Below are positions 32,601 to 42,119 of a DNA stretch of 64,000 nt, one piece after another. This DNA comes from Hydractinia symbiolongicarpus. Taxonomy: Eukaryota > Cnidaria > Hydrozoa > Anthoathecata > Hydractiniidae. The stretch spans positions 14,260,001-14,324,000 of the forward strand of contig NC_079878.1 of assembly GCF_029227915.1 (NCBI RefSeq), given 5' to 3'. The position numbers were made by a program, and so were the translations under genes. The notes under the pieces were generated by a model. The model did not search any database. It worked only from the letters and a program-made list of their open reading frames with translations, and was not told the DNA's origin. Within the stretch, counting starts at the first letter, position 1, and each line of letters starts with the position of its first letter.

Positions 32601-35259
32601 ATGGTAGGCCTTACAACTTTTTCTTTTTTGCTAAATACGGTTTCATGTATTTTTTACGGTAGAAACAGCACAAATATTTTATGGTACACATAACATTTTT
32701 AAACATATAAATTAAACTAATCTACAACTAGCTTCAGATCTTGTTTTATATGTAGACTGTTCTATCAATTACACAAAAGCTTTACCTAATGTGTGACATG
32801 AAATGTACACTAACAAAAAGGGTGGTATATTGGATATATTCTTTTTTTAATACATATAAGTGAAATATATTTTTATTTTCACACGAAATTATTCACCTTT
32901 GTAAACCAACTACTTCAACGCTTACTGTCTTCTTCTTCTTTGAAGTCATATTAAATTCATGCTTTGCCTAAAAGGTTGAGAAAAAAGGGCTGCTGTTATA
33001 ACGCGAAAAATACTCTAAACCAATTTTATGGAGAGAATAAAAGAGAGCAATACAGACAGGAGAAAACTGATTCTTAAAAAAACATAGATTTTCTGAAGAA
33101 AGTCTTGCTCCCCCTTTTTATAACCAAGAATCTTATTGTTAACCATGCTGAGATTTAATTCTAAATAAATCTCCCTCATAAAGTGACTCAAAATTCGAAA
33201 GTTATATATATGCTAAATGTCAACCAGATATTAGGGAGGGAGTTATGTCCTTTGACGTTTAATATTTCATACTGTAAAATATTGATTTTTTAAAGTAAAT
33301 AAAAATACCTTTTCATAAGATAATTGATTTTTGAACACCCCAAACTGTTAATAACAGAAATACAGCTTAATATAAGATTATTCTTGCCTGTGAAACATTG
33401 AACTCCTCAAACATCTCCATATTCTTTTCAATGTTTTTTTTCCGCAAAAGTTCATATTCAGAGATATCATATCGAGAAGAATCAAATTCTTCAAAGTCAG
33501 AATATTCATCACTGTCAACATGATCTGAATCTTCAGTCTTTACAGGGAATTCTTCTTTTTTTACCATTTTCTTGCTCTCATATTCTATGTCAGAGCCCTA
33601 AAAATAAGTTTTTTTATTGCATTGCAAATTTTTGAATTGATCAAATGTTTCGTTTTTTATTTAACAATAAAAAAAAAAATTAAATGTGTGATGCATTATC
33701 AGCTCGTAATTGTCAAGAAGATTCAAGGAGAAATATCATTATTTAAAATTTGTCCATGAGAGTTATTGTATGCAGATGATTTGGTTCTCATAGCAGAGTC
33801 GATGGAAGAATTAGTTGAAAAGTTTGAGAAGTGGAAGAAAGGACTAGAAGAGAAAGGGCTAAAGGTAAACGCAGCAAAGTCTAAAGTCATGATTAGTAGC
33901 ATTGCAGCCAAGTGTGACCTTGTAGTTGGAAAGTGGCCTTGTGGAGTTTGCAGGAAAGGGGTTGGTAGTAACTCATTTTTTGTCAGACTTGCAAGCATTG
34001 GGTACATAAGAAGTGCAGTAGTATTAGTGGAAGGTTAAGAGCTGACATTCAGTTTGTATGCAAGCGTTGCAAAGGTGAGATTATAGAGAATGAAGTATTT
34101 CCAGCTTTAATGATGTACAACAGTGGCTCGTTAGAGATAGTTGAGAACTTCTGTTACTTAGGTGATATGTTTGGCAGTGAAGGGGGTGTTGGAAGAAGTG
34201 TTACTTGCAGGATAGGTTCTGCTTGGAAAAAGTTCAGAGAGTTACTTTCTTTGTTGACTAGCAGAGTCCTGTCAATTGAGGCAAAAGGTAAGTTGTATGA
34301 GGCCTGTGTAAGAAGTGTTATGTTGTACGGTAGTGAGACATGGGCAGTGAAGCAGGAAGATTTTGACCGTTTAGAAAGGAATGATATGAGAATGGTTAGG
34401 TGGATGTGTAACGCCAGTCTGAGAGATAGAAAGAGTTCAGATGAGCTAAGAAGCAGGCTAAGTCTCCGTAGAATTAAAGATGTTATCCAGATAAGAAGAT
34501 TGAATTGGCTGGGGCACTTGGAAAGAATGGAGGAGGATAATTGGGTAAGAAAGTGTAGAGACTTGATAGTTCCTGGGGCAAAGCCAAGAGGCAGACCGAG
34601 AAAGACTTGGCAGGAGGTTATAAGGACAGACTTGATACAGAGGAAGTTGAGTTTAGATCTAACACAGTCTAGATCAGATTGGAAGAGGGTCATTAATATG
34701 CCCCGTCCAACCCATGCTAGCATGGAAAACAGACGTTAAGCCGAGAATGATGAATGATGATGATGAAAATTGATACCGGCAGAAAGCCAAAAAAAGGGAA
34801 GAAAATCAAAAAGCTTTAGGAAGATTTGGGAACCCTGTCTATTTTAAAAAAAATTATTTAGGTACCTCTCTTTTCCTCTTTTGGGTACCTTTCTTTTCAT
34901 CAACAGGGTAGTCCTAGAAAACCAGTATATAACTACAGTACTGAAAAAGGTTAATATTCCATGGTTTATCACAACAACCTTTTAAACACAATAAAAATCA
35001 ACAGAAATTGACACAGAAATCATATTATTTATATTAGGAACATTTATACACAAACAATTTTTTTATTATTATTTAAAAACAATATGACCCTAAAATTTCC
35101 TGCTAGCATGAAAACCACAAGGACAATAGTTTTTGCTACATTAGAACCTACCTCAACACCTTGGTCAATAATACAGACTTAATTGTACTTGCTACACAAT
35201 TGCCAATGAAAACTTTAATAAACTATCTGTACCTCATTAGCTTTCTTTCTTGTAAGCAT
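26687..35259 (-). CDS. WDR76: WD repeat-containing protein 76, 15 exons
   Basis: I read fifteen exons on the minus strand: 35233-35259, 34866-34913, 33388-33597, 32897-32967, 32507-32630, 32067-32162, 31083-31126, 30854-31001, 29162-29320, 28684-28808, 28366-28479, 27667-27816, 27536-27592, 27212-27314 and 26687-26842. Phases agree and sum to 1632 bases (543 residues). A 36-base microexon at 33309-33344 would add 12. The N-terminus starts MLTRKKANE, is Lys-rich and acidic, and has the family block YELLRKKNIEKNMEMFEEF. Then come PTRRSLRIQKLEADP and a C-terminal beta-propeller: HRIFSLAIHPMQEKVLAVAG, INCLKFAPFDCNKLFSCSYD, LHQKSLRCVDCHPLKDEIFV, VATWDLR, and a last blade ending VFIWK. WDR76 and yeast Cmr1 act in chromatin and DNA-damage contexts; mammalian WDR76 is also a CUL4-DDB1 substrate receptor. 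Intron 3 has a candidate GC donor. Confidence 0.9.
27356..27513 (-). mobile_element. Degenerate Helitron in a WDR76 intron
   Basis: On the minus strand, a start resembling CCCTATAATAATACAGAG with TGTGTCTGTCTG leads to a 3' hairpin remnant AGATTTTTCCACGGGCC and a terminal CTAG at 27356-27359. It belongs to the same family as 22951-23239. The left hairpin arm is mutated. Confidence 0.5.
27937..28286. mobile_element. hAT-like MITE, 350 bp, in a WDR76 intron
   Basis: The ends are CAGGGTTCCCACTC and GGCGTGGGCGCCCTG, inverted copies in the hAT style (CAGGG...CCCTG). The interior is made of reiterated TTGAGGAGATTT and TTAAGGAGA blocks. No clean 8-bp target duplication remains. It has no coding capacity. 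Confidence 0.6.
29675..30398 (-). mobile_element. 0.7-kb non-autonomous element with inverted subterminal repeats (copy B)
   Basis: This segment is an inverted relative of 61111-61800. Shared pieces in matching order include AGATACATTTCAA near one end, TTTGCGTCGGC, GGCTGGCAA, the central TCTCCTGTACAGTTTTGCTT and GCGACTTCTGCGATAT, and the other end with GTAATTTTGTTGTGAAATTT. GCCGAcG-type blocks near both ends are inverted relative to each other. It lies in the WDR76 intron between exons 30854-31001 and 29162-29320. No frame longer than 90 codons exists and none looks like transposase. Confidence 0.65.
33766..34775 (+). pseudogene. 5'-truncated LINE: RT palm to C-terminus, frameshifted
   Basis: Two plus-strand frames (33766-34038 and 34110-34739) form one broken non-LTR retrotransposon ORF. 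The first begins at the RT catalytic box MYADD and ends in a Cys/His cluster (CGVCRKGVGSNSF) typical of many invertebrate LINEs. A frameshift near 33975-34030 splits the Cys/His finger; the other phase continues with CSSISGRLRADIQFVCKRC. The second frame gives the C-terminal thumb and tail: NFCYLGDMF, LYEACVRSVMLYGSETWAV, RRLNWLGHLERMEEDNW, PRGRPRKTW and RPTHASMENRR. A TGATGA-rich tail follows. It lies antisense in WDR76 intron 2. The 5' end, including the endonuclease, is missing. Confidence 0.8.
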
Positions 35260-35805
35260 CCTGATATTGAACAACTTTTTCTTTTAGCTTTAAAATACAT
35301 GTCGGAAATTATTAGGGAAATTAATTATTGTGGGAGGTAATTTTTTGTGAATTTTTTACAATGAAAACTATTTTGCAAAACATCTTGTATTGAACAATTT
35401 ACAAAAATAAATTCTACAAGAAAATAGAAGCAACCATGAAAGAATTTTGACACAAATTTAGTTTGCTATGAAACAATTTGAAACATCTCAAAAAATATAT
35501 AATGAAACAATTTCCATACGAGTTGAGATGATTTCATTAAAACAAATTTTATTTTAAAATCATTCTAAATTCTAATGGTATATAAAGTTATGTTATTTAA
35601 AAAATGAAACCATTCTTGATCACGATTTAATCAAAGTAAAAATAGAAAAAAATTGCTCCAAGATAGAGTTCACAGCTTTAATGATATATACTTGAGGATT
35701 GGATAATATAATTATTTTTTCTAGGTATTTGCCTACTTACCAGCTCAAGGAGGAAATAACATATGTTCGATAGCAGCCGTAAAAATGTGAAAATAGGTAG
35801 ACTCA
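35260..35805. other. WDR76 5' flank, non-coding
   Basis: AT-rich DNA upstream of the first WDR76 codon; the promoter should lie here. I see no clear core element. Confidence 0.4.
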
Positions 35806-35834
35806 TCTATATTATAATACCCGTATTATGCGCC

Positions 35835-35887
<53 letters not shown>

Positions 35888-35979
35888 GGTAGCTTAGCTG
35901 CGCAAGTAGTGAGATGCACGTAATGCGGTATAAAAAGGACGGCCGGGACCTGTGGATTTTTTCTTGGGCTAATGACTAG
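35806..35979 (+). mobile_element. Non-autonomous Helitron with an internal GTCT microsatellite
   Basis: It starts TCTATATTATAATACCCG after an A and ends GGGCTAATGACTAG before a T. The 3' hairpin is partly decayed. A GTCT tract of about 13 units (around 35836-35888) sits after the first 30 bases, where other copies have only two or three units. The block GTAGCTTAGCTGCGCAAGTA is shared with 23125-23239. Confidence 0.75.
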
Positions 35980-36600
35980 TATACATTCTATTTCTCAAAG
36001 GCTGCACCTTTGTTAAGGTTTTAAGAAAAATTTGAATTTTATGTTTCCAGACGCCCAAAAAATGCATCAATCATCATCGTTTTGGACAAATTTTTTTATT
36101 TTCTCTTTGCTGCAAGCTCGCTTTTGATTTAACAAATTTGTGGCACTAATTTATGCTGTCAGGGAGAAGTGGAATGTTGCTATGCAAGGTAGCTCTTAGA
36201 CAGGTTGGGATACAATCTTAGGCTAGATCTGCCTGGAGACAGTCAAGGTTAAGTTACAGAAACGAAAATTATATCTTAATTAGAAATTGTTTCTTTATGA
36301 ATATATTATTTTCCAATGTATATATATAAATTGAGAGAAACTCTTGTGTTGATGATTGCACAAGAAACTGCTTGTCAGATTCTCCCAGTCAGCGCTATTC
36401 CGTAAGTTTTTAGTTACACAGGTGTTAAACTATGGAAAATAGAACAGCTGGTAATAACAATATTTAACATTACATCGCTAACAACCGATAGATCATAAAA
36501 AATTATTACTCAAAATAATTTGTTATTGTCAAAGAATTTCTTTATTCTTTACCAAATTTGTTATTTTTAATTTTAAATTTTCAAATGGAGCTAAACTGCA
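35980..36600. other. Non-coding interval
   Basis: AT-rich sequence with no gene or repeat that I can name. Confidence 0.4.
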
Positions 36601-37735
36601 AGTTTTGCTCATGTTAATTGTGGTGACAGAATTACAGTTCTTTAGTATTGTGGTTAATATACATTAGGTTTACCTTGTCATTGAACATGTCATGTAGAGC
36701 CTGACACAGTGGGGGTGGTTTCTACATATAGACCTAATATTAAAGATTGCCAGGGTTATTAGTCTCACTTGCCTGTAAAGGAACTGGACCCTACCCAGGT
36801 CTTGATTATTAATGGTTGCATATAAGAACCCAACATCCCACACTGCACAAGTTCTTCAGATGAACCTTACAGCTTACAGTTACCCACCCTCCCACCCTTT
36901 TATAGATTGATTTTCTTCACCTATTTCTTTTTTATTTTATGTCATCAACACGCCTACTAATGGTGGATAAGATACCAATTCAATCATCGTGGTGCAATGG
37001 ACTCGAGTCAAAATGGAAATATCATGAACGTCTCCAATGCAACTAAAGACAACCACATCACAACTGTTATGTGAGCACACAGCACAACATAACCAGACAA
37101 ATTGCTTCTGCCTCAAGGTTTCCCTGACATTTCTTTTGGCTCATGTATGTCAGGGTTTTAGTCCAGAGGTAGAAACAACAAGTCTGTAGGGAGCCTCTAA
37201 TTTAATTGGTGGGTGTGTTGGGCCTCCTTCGTCAGCCGTTTAGGCAAGTAATGTGTTGATAAAAGTCATTGTAGAATAAGAACACAAGTAATTAGCATGT
37301 GCCTGACGCTCAGGACATGTCGATGCGCCTGACGCTCTGGGCATCTCTAGTGTAGTCATCATGTGAATAAGAAACATGCGCCTGACGCTCAGGGCATGAT
37401 GAAGCCCCTGACGCTCAGGGCATCTCTCATACACCTGATGCTCAGGGTATGAATAAAAACACCAGTAATTAGCATGTGCCTGATGCTCAGGACATGTTGA
37501 TGCACCTGACGCTCAGGGCATCTCTAGTGTAGTCATTATGTGTATAGGAAACATGCGCCTTACGCTCAGGGCATGTTGAAGCCCCTGACGCTCAGGGCAT
37601 CTCTCATACACCTGACGCTCAGGGTATGGAAGAGAACACCATAATTAGCATGTGCCTGACGCTCAGGACATGTCGATGCACCTGACGCTCAGGGCATGAA
37701 AACGCCTATAACGCATAACCTGACGCTCAGGTTAA
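36601..37735. repeat. Palindrome-array repeat family, copy 1
   Basis: From the start (TTTTGCTCATGTTAATTGTG) to the array at its right end, this matches 53951-59735 in order, once the Ty3-type insertion there is removed. Relative to copy 2 it lacks most of the sequence that surrounds the Ty3 insertion, but it has an extra block near 36685-36800. The two share TTACAGTTACCCACCC, AAATGGAAATATCATG, TCTCCAATGCAACTAAAGAC and GGTTTTAGTCCAGAGGTA. The right part is a tandem array (next entry). No protein-coding frame survives. Confidence 0.75.
37286..37735. repeat. Higher-order tandem array built on the palindrome CCTGACGCTCAGG
   Basis: About thirteen copies of CCTGACGCTCAGG (or a one- or two-base variant), mostly followed by GCAT, ACAT or GTAT, recur every 25-55 bases. 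The arms CCTGA and TCAGG are exact inverses around CGC, so each could form a small hairpin. Motifs are grouped in units of about 177-183 bases starting at TAATTAGCATGTG (near 37290, 37467 and 37646), so there are two full units and one partial unit. Confidence 0.85.
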
Positions 37736-37739
37736 GCGC

Positions 37740-38567
37740 ATATGACGGAGCACGAAGGAGGCACCTTCATTCCTACCCATTCCCCAAAAATTTCCATAAA
37801 TAGTCTACGCATACTGAATGTGTTGTATCTACTCATTCCAACAGAAATACATTGTTTCTATCTATTTGTGTTATTATTCTGGAACCCAAAGCAATTAATA
37901 GACAAGTATATATCAAAAGAGTAAAATATCATAGTAAGTTTTTATTGCCGGCCCTAAAAAGGGCGGCAGCATTGTCGGCCTTCGTGTGAGCGTGTGAAGG
38001 GCTAATGGGAGAGACGAGGCGTATAAACTTTCGATTTCTGCCTTTTTGCTTCGTGTCTCGATTGCTCAATATTTATCACATAACATGTGACCATTAGTGA
38101 AGAAGACAATGACTTGGCGAAAAAATGCAAAAGATTTTAAGCGACGGGTACTTTATGTAGCGAAATATATTTAATTGGTTAAATGGTTTTTGGGTCTCTC
38201 CTCCAATTGGTTAATTTAGCTACTTTGTAGCATACTTACTCTCCTCGTGTTGAGCAGCATGGTGAAAATAATCAGTTGTGTGGTTTGTAAGAGGTAAAGA
38301 AGTCTGTTTATATGGTGAGCTCATAATTTTATTTAATTTCTAAGTTGTTTGAATTGTTCACAAAGACAGCTCTGTAGTGGAGTAAAAAGACAAATCCGTT
38401 ATGGAGAACCAGATTATAAAATTTTGATTAATAAGTTACATTTTTTTAAACTCTTTTCGCCATACAGCTGGAAAATTTTCATGTGCTGTAGATAAGAATT
38501 ACGATTTGCCTCCAGGAAATAGAAACAAACGAAATAAAAGCATTGTTTTAATGTCCAGATGCTCAAC
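37740..38567. other. Non-coding interval
   Basis: No exon or RNA gene is seen. A hairpin-like GCCGGCCCTAAAAAGGGCGGC lies near 37950. The remainder is AT-rich. Confidence 0.4.
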
Positions 38568-38784
38568 CTAAAAACAAAAAGTGCCGATAGAAAAGCTTTT
38601 TCAGATCGCTTTTTTAAAAATTTAAGAACGAAGAACACCAATAGAAAAGCTTTTTTAGATTCCATTTTAAAGTTTAAGAACGAAAAGCGGCGATAGAAAT
38701 ACTTTTTAGATCGCATTTTAAAAGTTTAAGAACAAAAAGCAATGAAAAAGCTTTTTTAGATTGTATTTTAAAAATATAAGAACG
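38568..38784 (-). repeat. Left arm of a foldback-like structure: about four 54-bp units
   Basis: Each unit, read on the minus strand, follows the pattern CGTTCTTAAACTTTTAAAAT, GCGATCTAAAAAAGC, TTTTCTATCGCCG. Units differ from each other by a few bases. The same unit occurs in the opposite orientation at 40370-40745. Confidence 0.8.
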
Positions 38785-39062
38785 AATCAATACACATATA
38801 TAATGATTTAACTTTAATGTGTCGTGTTCGTTCATTTTGTGAAATAATATATTTCAATAGCCATCACGATCTTTAACACCTTTAAACAATACCATGCATA
38901 TTACATGTGAAAACAAAAGGATTCATTAAATCTTCTTGTTATGACTTACGCGCAACGATAACAATAGAAAGCAATTAAGTTTGTGTGTAAATAAAAGGTT
39001 TTTTATGTAGACATGAGATCGCTACATGAGATTCTAACATTTGTGTACATGTAAAGTTACAT

Positions 39063-39312
39063 TTACGCGGTACTGTAATCTAATAAACCCCACTGAGCTG
39101 GTTTAACAGGGAAAAGGCGAAAAGCATGCTTGATATCAAGTTTGGCTAAGAATGCTGTGGGGCGCAACTCCCACGCCAGTTTTAGGGCATCGTCAAAAGT
39201 GGAATATCTCACAGAAACTCTTCTTTGCATATGCCTTCATTAGTAGCATTACCTCTAGGTGACGAGAGGTCTAAAATTATCCTGTAAGAACTGTCCTTTT
39301 TGGTACTGCACC
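39063..39312 (-). pseudogene. DIRS-type reverse transcriptase fragment
   Basis: The minus strand reads GAVPKKDSSYRIILDLSS then PRGNATNEGICKEEF in one phase. A shift near a TGA leads to YSTFDDALKLAWELRP, TAFLAKLDIKHAFRLFPV and KPAQWGLL. VPKKDxSxRIILDLSSPRG and AKLDIKHAFR are characteristic of DIRS-type RT (fingers and palm up to the first catalytic Asp). The remainder of RT, and any tyrosine recombinase, are not found nearby. Confidence 0.7.
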
Positions 39313-39783
39313 TACAGTACAGTCCAGATGTAAGCGTACGCGTAAGCTCAACTTGCAAAAATAAATGCTTTCATTTAAAAAAAGAATAGGATAGCGAGTT
39401 CCTTTTAAATTGCGCGAAAATAATTGCTTCGCGTTAAAAACAAAAGCATAGCAATAAACATTGTTTAAAAACAATACTCTGCGCGAGAATAAATTAAACG
39501 CGAAGGCCATTAAATTTTTATTTTTTTTAACAACGAAACTAATTATAGTAACGCGATTTTAATCTCGATATATTTAAAAAACACAAGCTCTTTTAAAAAA
39601 CAACAAATCCAATGATCTAAATATTTAAAAAAAAAAAATGCTACTTTTAAAACTTTTAGTAATATTTCTTTATCATTGAAACATATTTTTAACATGCGAA
39701 ACTTTTAAAAGTTTTTTTTATAAAAAGCAACGTTTAGCAACGCAAACGGAAAAACCATACTTTCGGGACTTTTCGAAAACAAA

Positions 39784-39963
39784 TTAAATTTTAATACCAA
39801 AGAAAGAAAAAAATTTAAAAATATAACTTTTGACGTTCAGGAAAGATCAAAACACTCATTGTGAGAACATTTGGTTTTAAATTTTAATACCAAAGAAATA
39901 GTCTAAAAATATAACTTTCAACGTGCATAAAAGGCGAAAACGCTCGTTGTGGGAACATTTTGT
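39784..39963. repeat. Direct duplication, period about 92 bp
   Basis: AATTTTAATACCAAAGAAA, AAAAATATAACTTT and TTGTGRGAACATTT recur in two adjacent blocks (39784-39872 and 39876-39963). The copies differ at scattered sites. Confidence 0.7.
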
Positions 39964-40369
39964 TCCGGTAAGAATAAAAAGATACAAAGTTAAAAATACG
40001 TGTTTTTTCTACTTGAATTTCAATTTTTGATTCAAATCAAAAATCAAACATTGAAATTAAAATTCAATTTTTGATTTAAACGAAATTTGATTTAATTTTA
40101 AATTTAAAATTCTCTTAAAAATCAGAAATTTAGAAATTGATATTACATTTTGGGATTTTTAGCACCAAATGACCCAAAGTAATCCTTGGGTTCGTGGGAA
40201 GAAATATGAAGTTCCTTTTGTTTTTTTTTTGATTTGAAAACGAAAAACGAAAATTGAGTTGAAATTTTATTTTTGTATTGAATTAAAAAATAAAAATTGA
40301 TAAGAAAACTGAAATTTGTTTTCATTTTAAAATAAAAATTGAATGTCCCTTTTAGGTCACGGGTTCTTT

Positions 40370-40745
40370 CTATCTATTCGTTTTTGAACTTTTAAAACAC
40401 AATCTAAAAAAACATTTCTATCGCTGTTTTTCGTTTTTAAACTTTTAAAACACGATCGAAAAAAGCTTTTTTATCGCCGTTTTTCGTTTTTAAACTTTTA
40501 AAATGCAATCTAAAAAAACATTTTTATCGCCATTTTTCGTTTCTAAAATTTTAAAAAGTGGTCTAAAAAAACATTTCTATCCCTGCTATTTGTTTTTAAT
40601 CTTTTAAAATGCGATTTAAAAAAACATTTCTATCGTTGCTATTCGTTTTTAAACTTTTAAAATGCGATCTAAAAAACATTTCTATCGCCGTTTTTCGTTT
40701 TTAAACTTTTAAAATGCGATCTAAAAAAGCTTTTCTATCAAAATT
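40370..40745 (+). repeat. Right arm of a foldback-like structure: about seven 54-bp units
   Basis: Seven head-to-tail units follow TTTTTAAACTTTTAAAAT, GCGATCTAAAAAAGC and TTCTATCGCCGTTTTTCG. They are the inverse of the array at 38568-38784. The last unit is cut after TTTTCTATCAAAATT. Confidence 0.85.
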
Positions 40746-41055
40746 AAAGTTTCAATCTTTGTTAAAATATAATAATTTCTATCGCTTAAAAGCTTTATTT
40801 AACCTGCGCAACCAACAAGGCCTTCTCGCTAGTTTATTTAGTTTCCACGCAAAACTTTTAATAAAACTATTAAACAATGGCTCTTCGTGTCACATTGATA
40901 GAGTTGATAACATTTGCAATTATGCTATTGGGAATAGTTATGTTAACACTATTTAACAATAGTTATGTGCAGTTATAATAAGCTATTTTTTCTTCAATAA
41001 TCTTTTGTTTATTACGTGCAAGTTAATGTTTACATTGGTGTGCAAAGCGACATTG

Positions 41056-41303
41056 TCAGTTTGCACAGCTATCAAAATTAAGATACTCACCTTTTTTAAC
41101 CTTGTCCAAAATACCCTGAGAAAGTGCTGGCAAGGGGGCAGGGCGCGCTGTGGTTGAGACCGAAAACCCAACCTGGGCTGGACGAGGAAGACCCTGTTGA
41201 AACTCAACACCCTCAGAAAAAGGCTCAGATAAAAAATTATTTACAACTAAAGGAGTCTCAACAACAGAATTAGGATTATAAGTGTAACCTTTTACTTGAC
41301 TTG
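41056..41303 (-). pseudogene. Gag-like fragment, probably DIRS-type
   Basis: A minus-strand open phase without a start runs from the SINE border to a TGA at 41056-41058. It includes ETPLVVNNFLSEPFSEG, PRPAQVGFSVSTTARPA and ALSQGILDKVKKGEYLNF. The last block resembles the I-x-x-G-E-Y-V/L-x-F motif near the gag C-terminus of cnidarian DIRS-like elements. This, the same strand, and the DIRS RT fragment 1.7 kb downstream suggest one old element. A strong donor-like GGTGAG also lies at its end, so a host exon is an alternative. Confidence 0.4.
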
Positions 41304-41593
41304 TGGCGCCGTAGATTAGTGGTTATAGCTCTCGTACTCTGTGCGGGAGACCGGGGTTTGATTCCTCTTGACGGCGATTCAACATGGGCGAGTGAATATT
41401 ACCATAGTGTAGGCCGTTGGATGTTGCCGGGAGTTGTCTAGTAGAGCACGGGCCCTAATTGGGTCTACGTAGCTCAAAAAGAGCATTAAATACTCTAGAA
41501 CTCTCCATCTAAGCCATGACCCCTCCTGGAAATAATAGACAGGATATATCCCTTGATATTTGTGAGGCTAGCCATGTAAAATATGCACATCTC
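41303..41593 (+). mobile_element. tRNA-derived SINE
   Basis: The head (about 41303-41378) has an A-box-like TAGATTAGTGGTTATAGC and a B box GGTTTGATTCC in cloverleaf-like spacing, so an internal Pol III promoter is likely. The body includes GTCTAGTAGAGCACGGGCC and TACGTAGCTCAAAAAGAGC. The tail GGATATATCCCTTGATATTT with GAGGCTAGCCATG looks LINE-derived. It cuts the gag-like frame at its left border. Confidence 0.7.
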
Positions 41594-41626
41594 TCTCTGA
41601 CTTTGTAGGATGTCAGGAGCTCTTAC

Positions 41627-42119
41627 CGCAATTCGTTCCCCATTGTGTCCCTCAAAGATTCCTCGTAATTCTTCTTTGGTCAATTCTGTAACAACAGCTG
41701 CTGTGATGATGGCCGACTTGACAACATCGGTGGTCGAAGTGGATGATACCTGACCAGTGAAGACAATTGATGACTCAATGGTGTTTGACTCAACGCCCGT
41801 TGCTGTGTGTGCGCGGAGTGTGGTCGACCTTGTGGCTATGTTGGTTGATGGAATTGGTGCTATACATGTAGTAGTCACTGATGTAGCTGCCACTGAATTT
41901 GGCAGATTGTAGAATAAAAATAGACAACGAGTGAGTACCCGAGTCGATCAGATTTAGCCCATTACACACTAACCGTAATGTTTGCAATTGCAATGTTGCC
42001 CATTCTGTCAGACTCTTTGTGTCTGTGTCTGCCAATGGCAAGGCTACTCCAGAACGTCGTTGAACAGCGACGCAAAGAACTATCGTTATCGAAAGGCACA
42101 TAAATCTAACAATCAACAT
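41627..42119 (-). CDS. 5' part of a predicted secreted protein, possibly CAP family
   Basis: Exon 1 (41939-42119) starts with ATG and encodes a signal peptide (MLIVRFMCLSITIVLCVAV). Exon 2 (41627-41892) is joined through a GT-AG intron of only 46 bases. It encodes a Ser/Thr-rich stretch (likely O-glycosylated) and then TELTKEELRGIFEGHNGERI, before a consensus donor GCG|GTAAGA. The H-N-x-x-R spacing after a helix resembles the start of CAP/SCP domains, but the rest of that domain was not found downstream, where SINE and DIRS debris lie. It may be a truncated gene or continue past the repeats. Function is not established. Confidence 0.4.

Noticed and set aside
34154-34723. 189-codon minus-strand frame
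   Set aside because: It is the shadow of the LINE C-terminal frame, which carries the homology.
37286-37735. Regular short palindromes resembling a CRISPR array
   Set aside because: The intervals between motifs are themselves repeated in a unit of about 180 bp, the genome is eukaryotic, and there are no cas genes.
40983-41210. 75-codon minus-strand frame with an ATG
   Set aside because: The neighbouring phase without an ATG (41056-41303) shows the gag-like composition; the ATG frame is its shadow.
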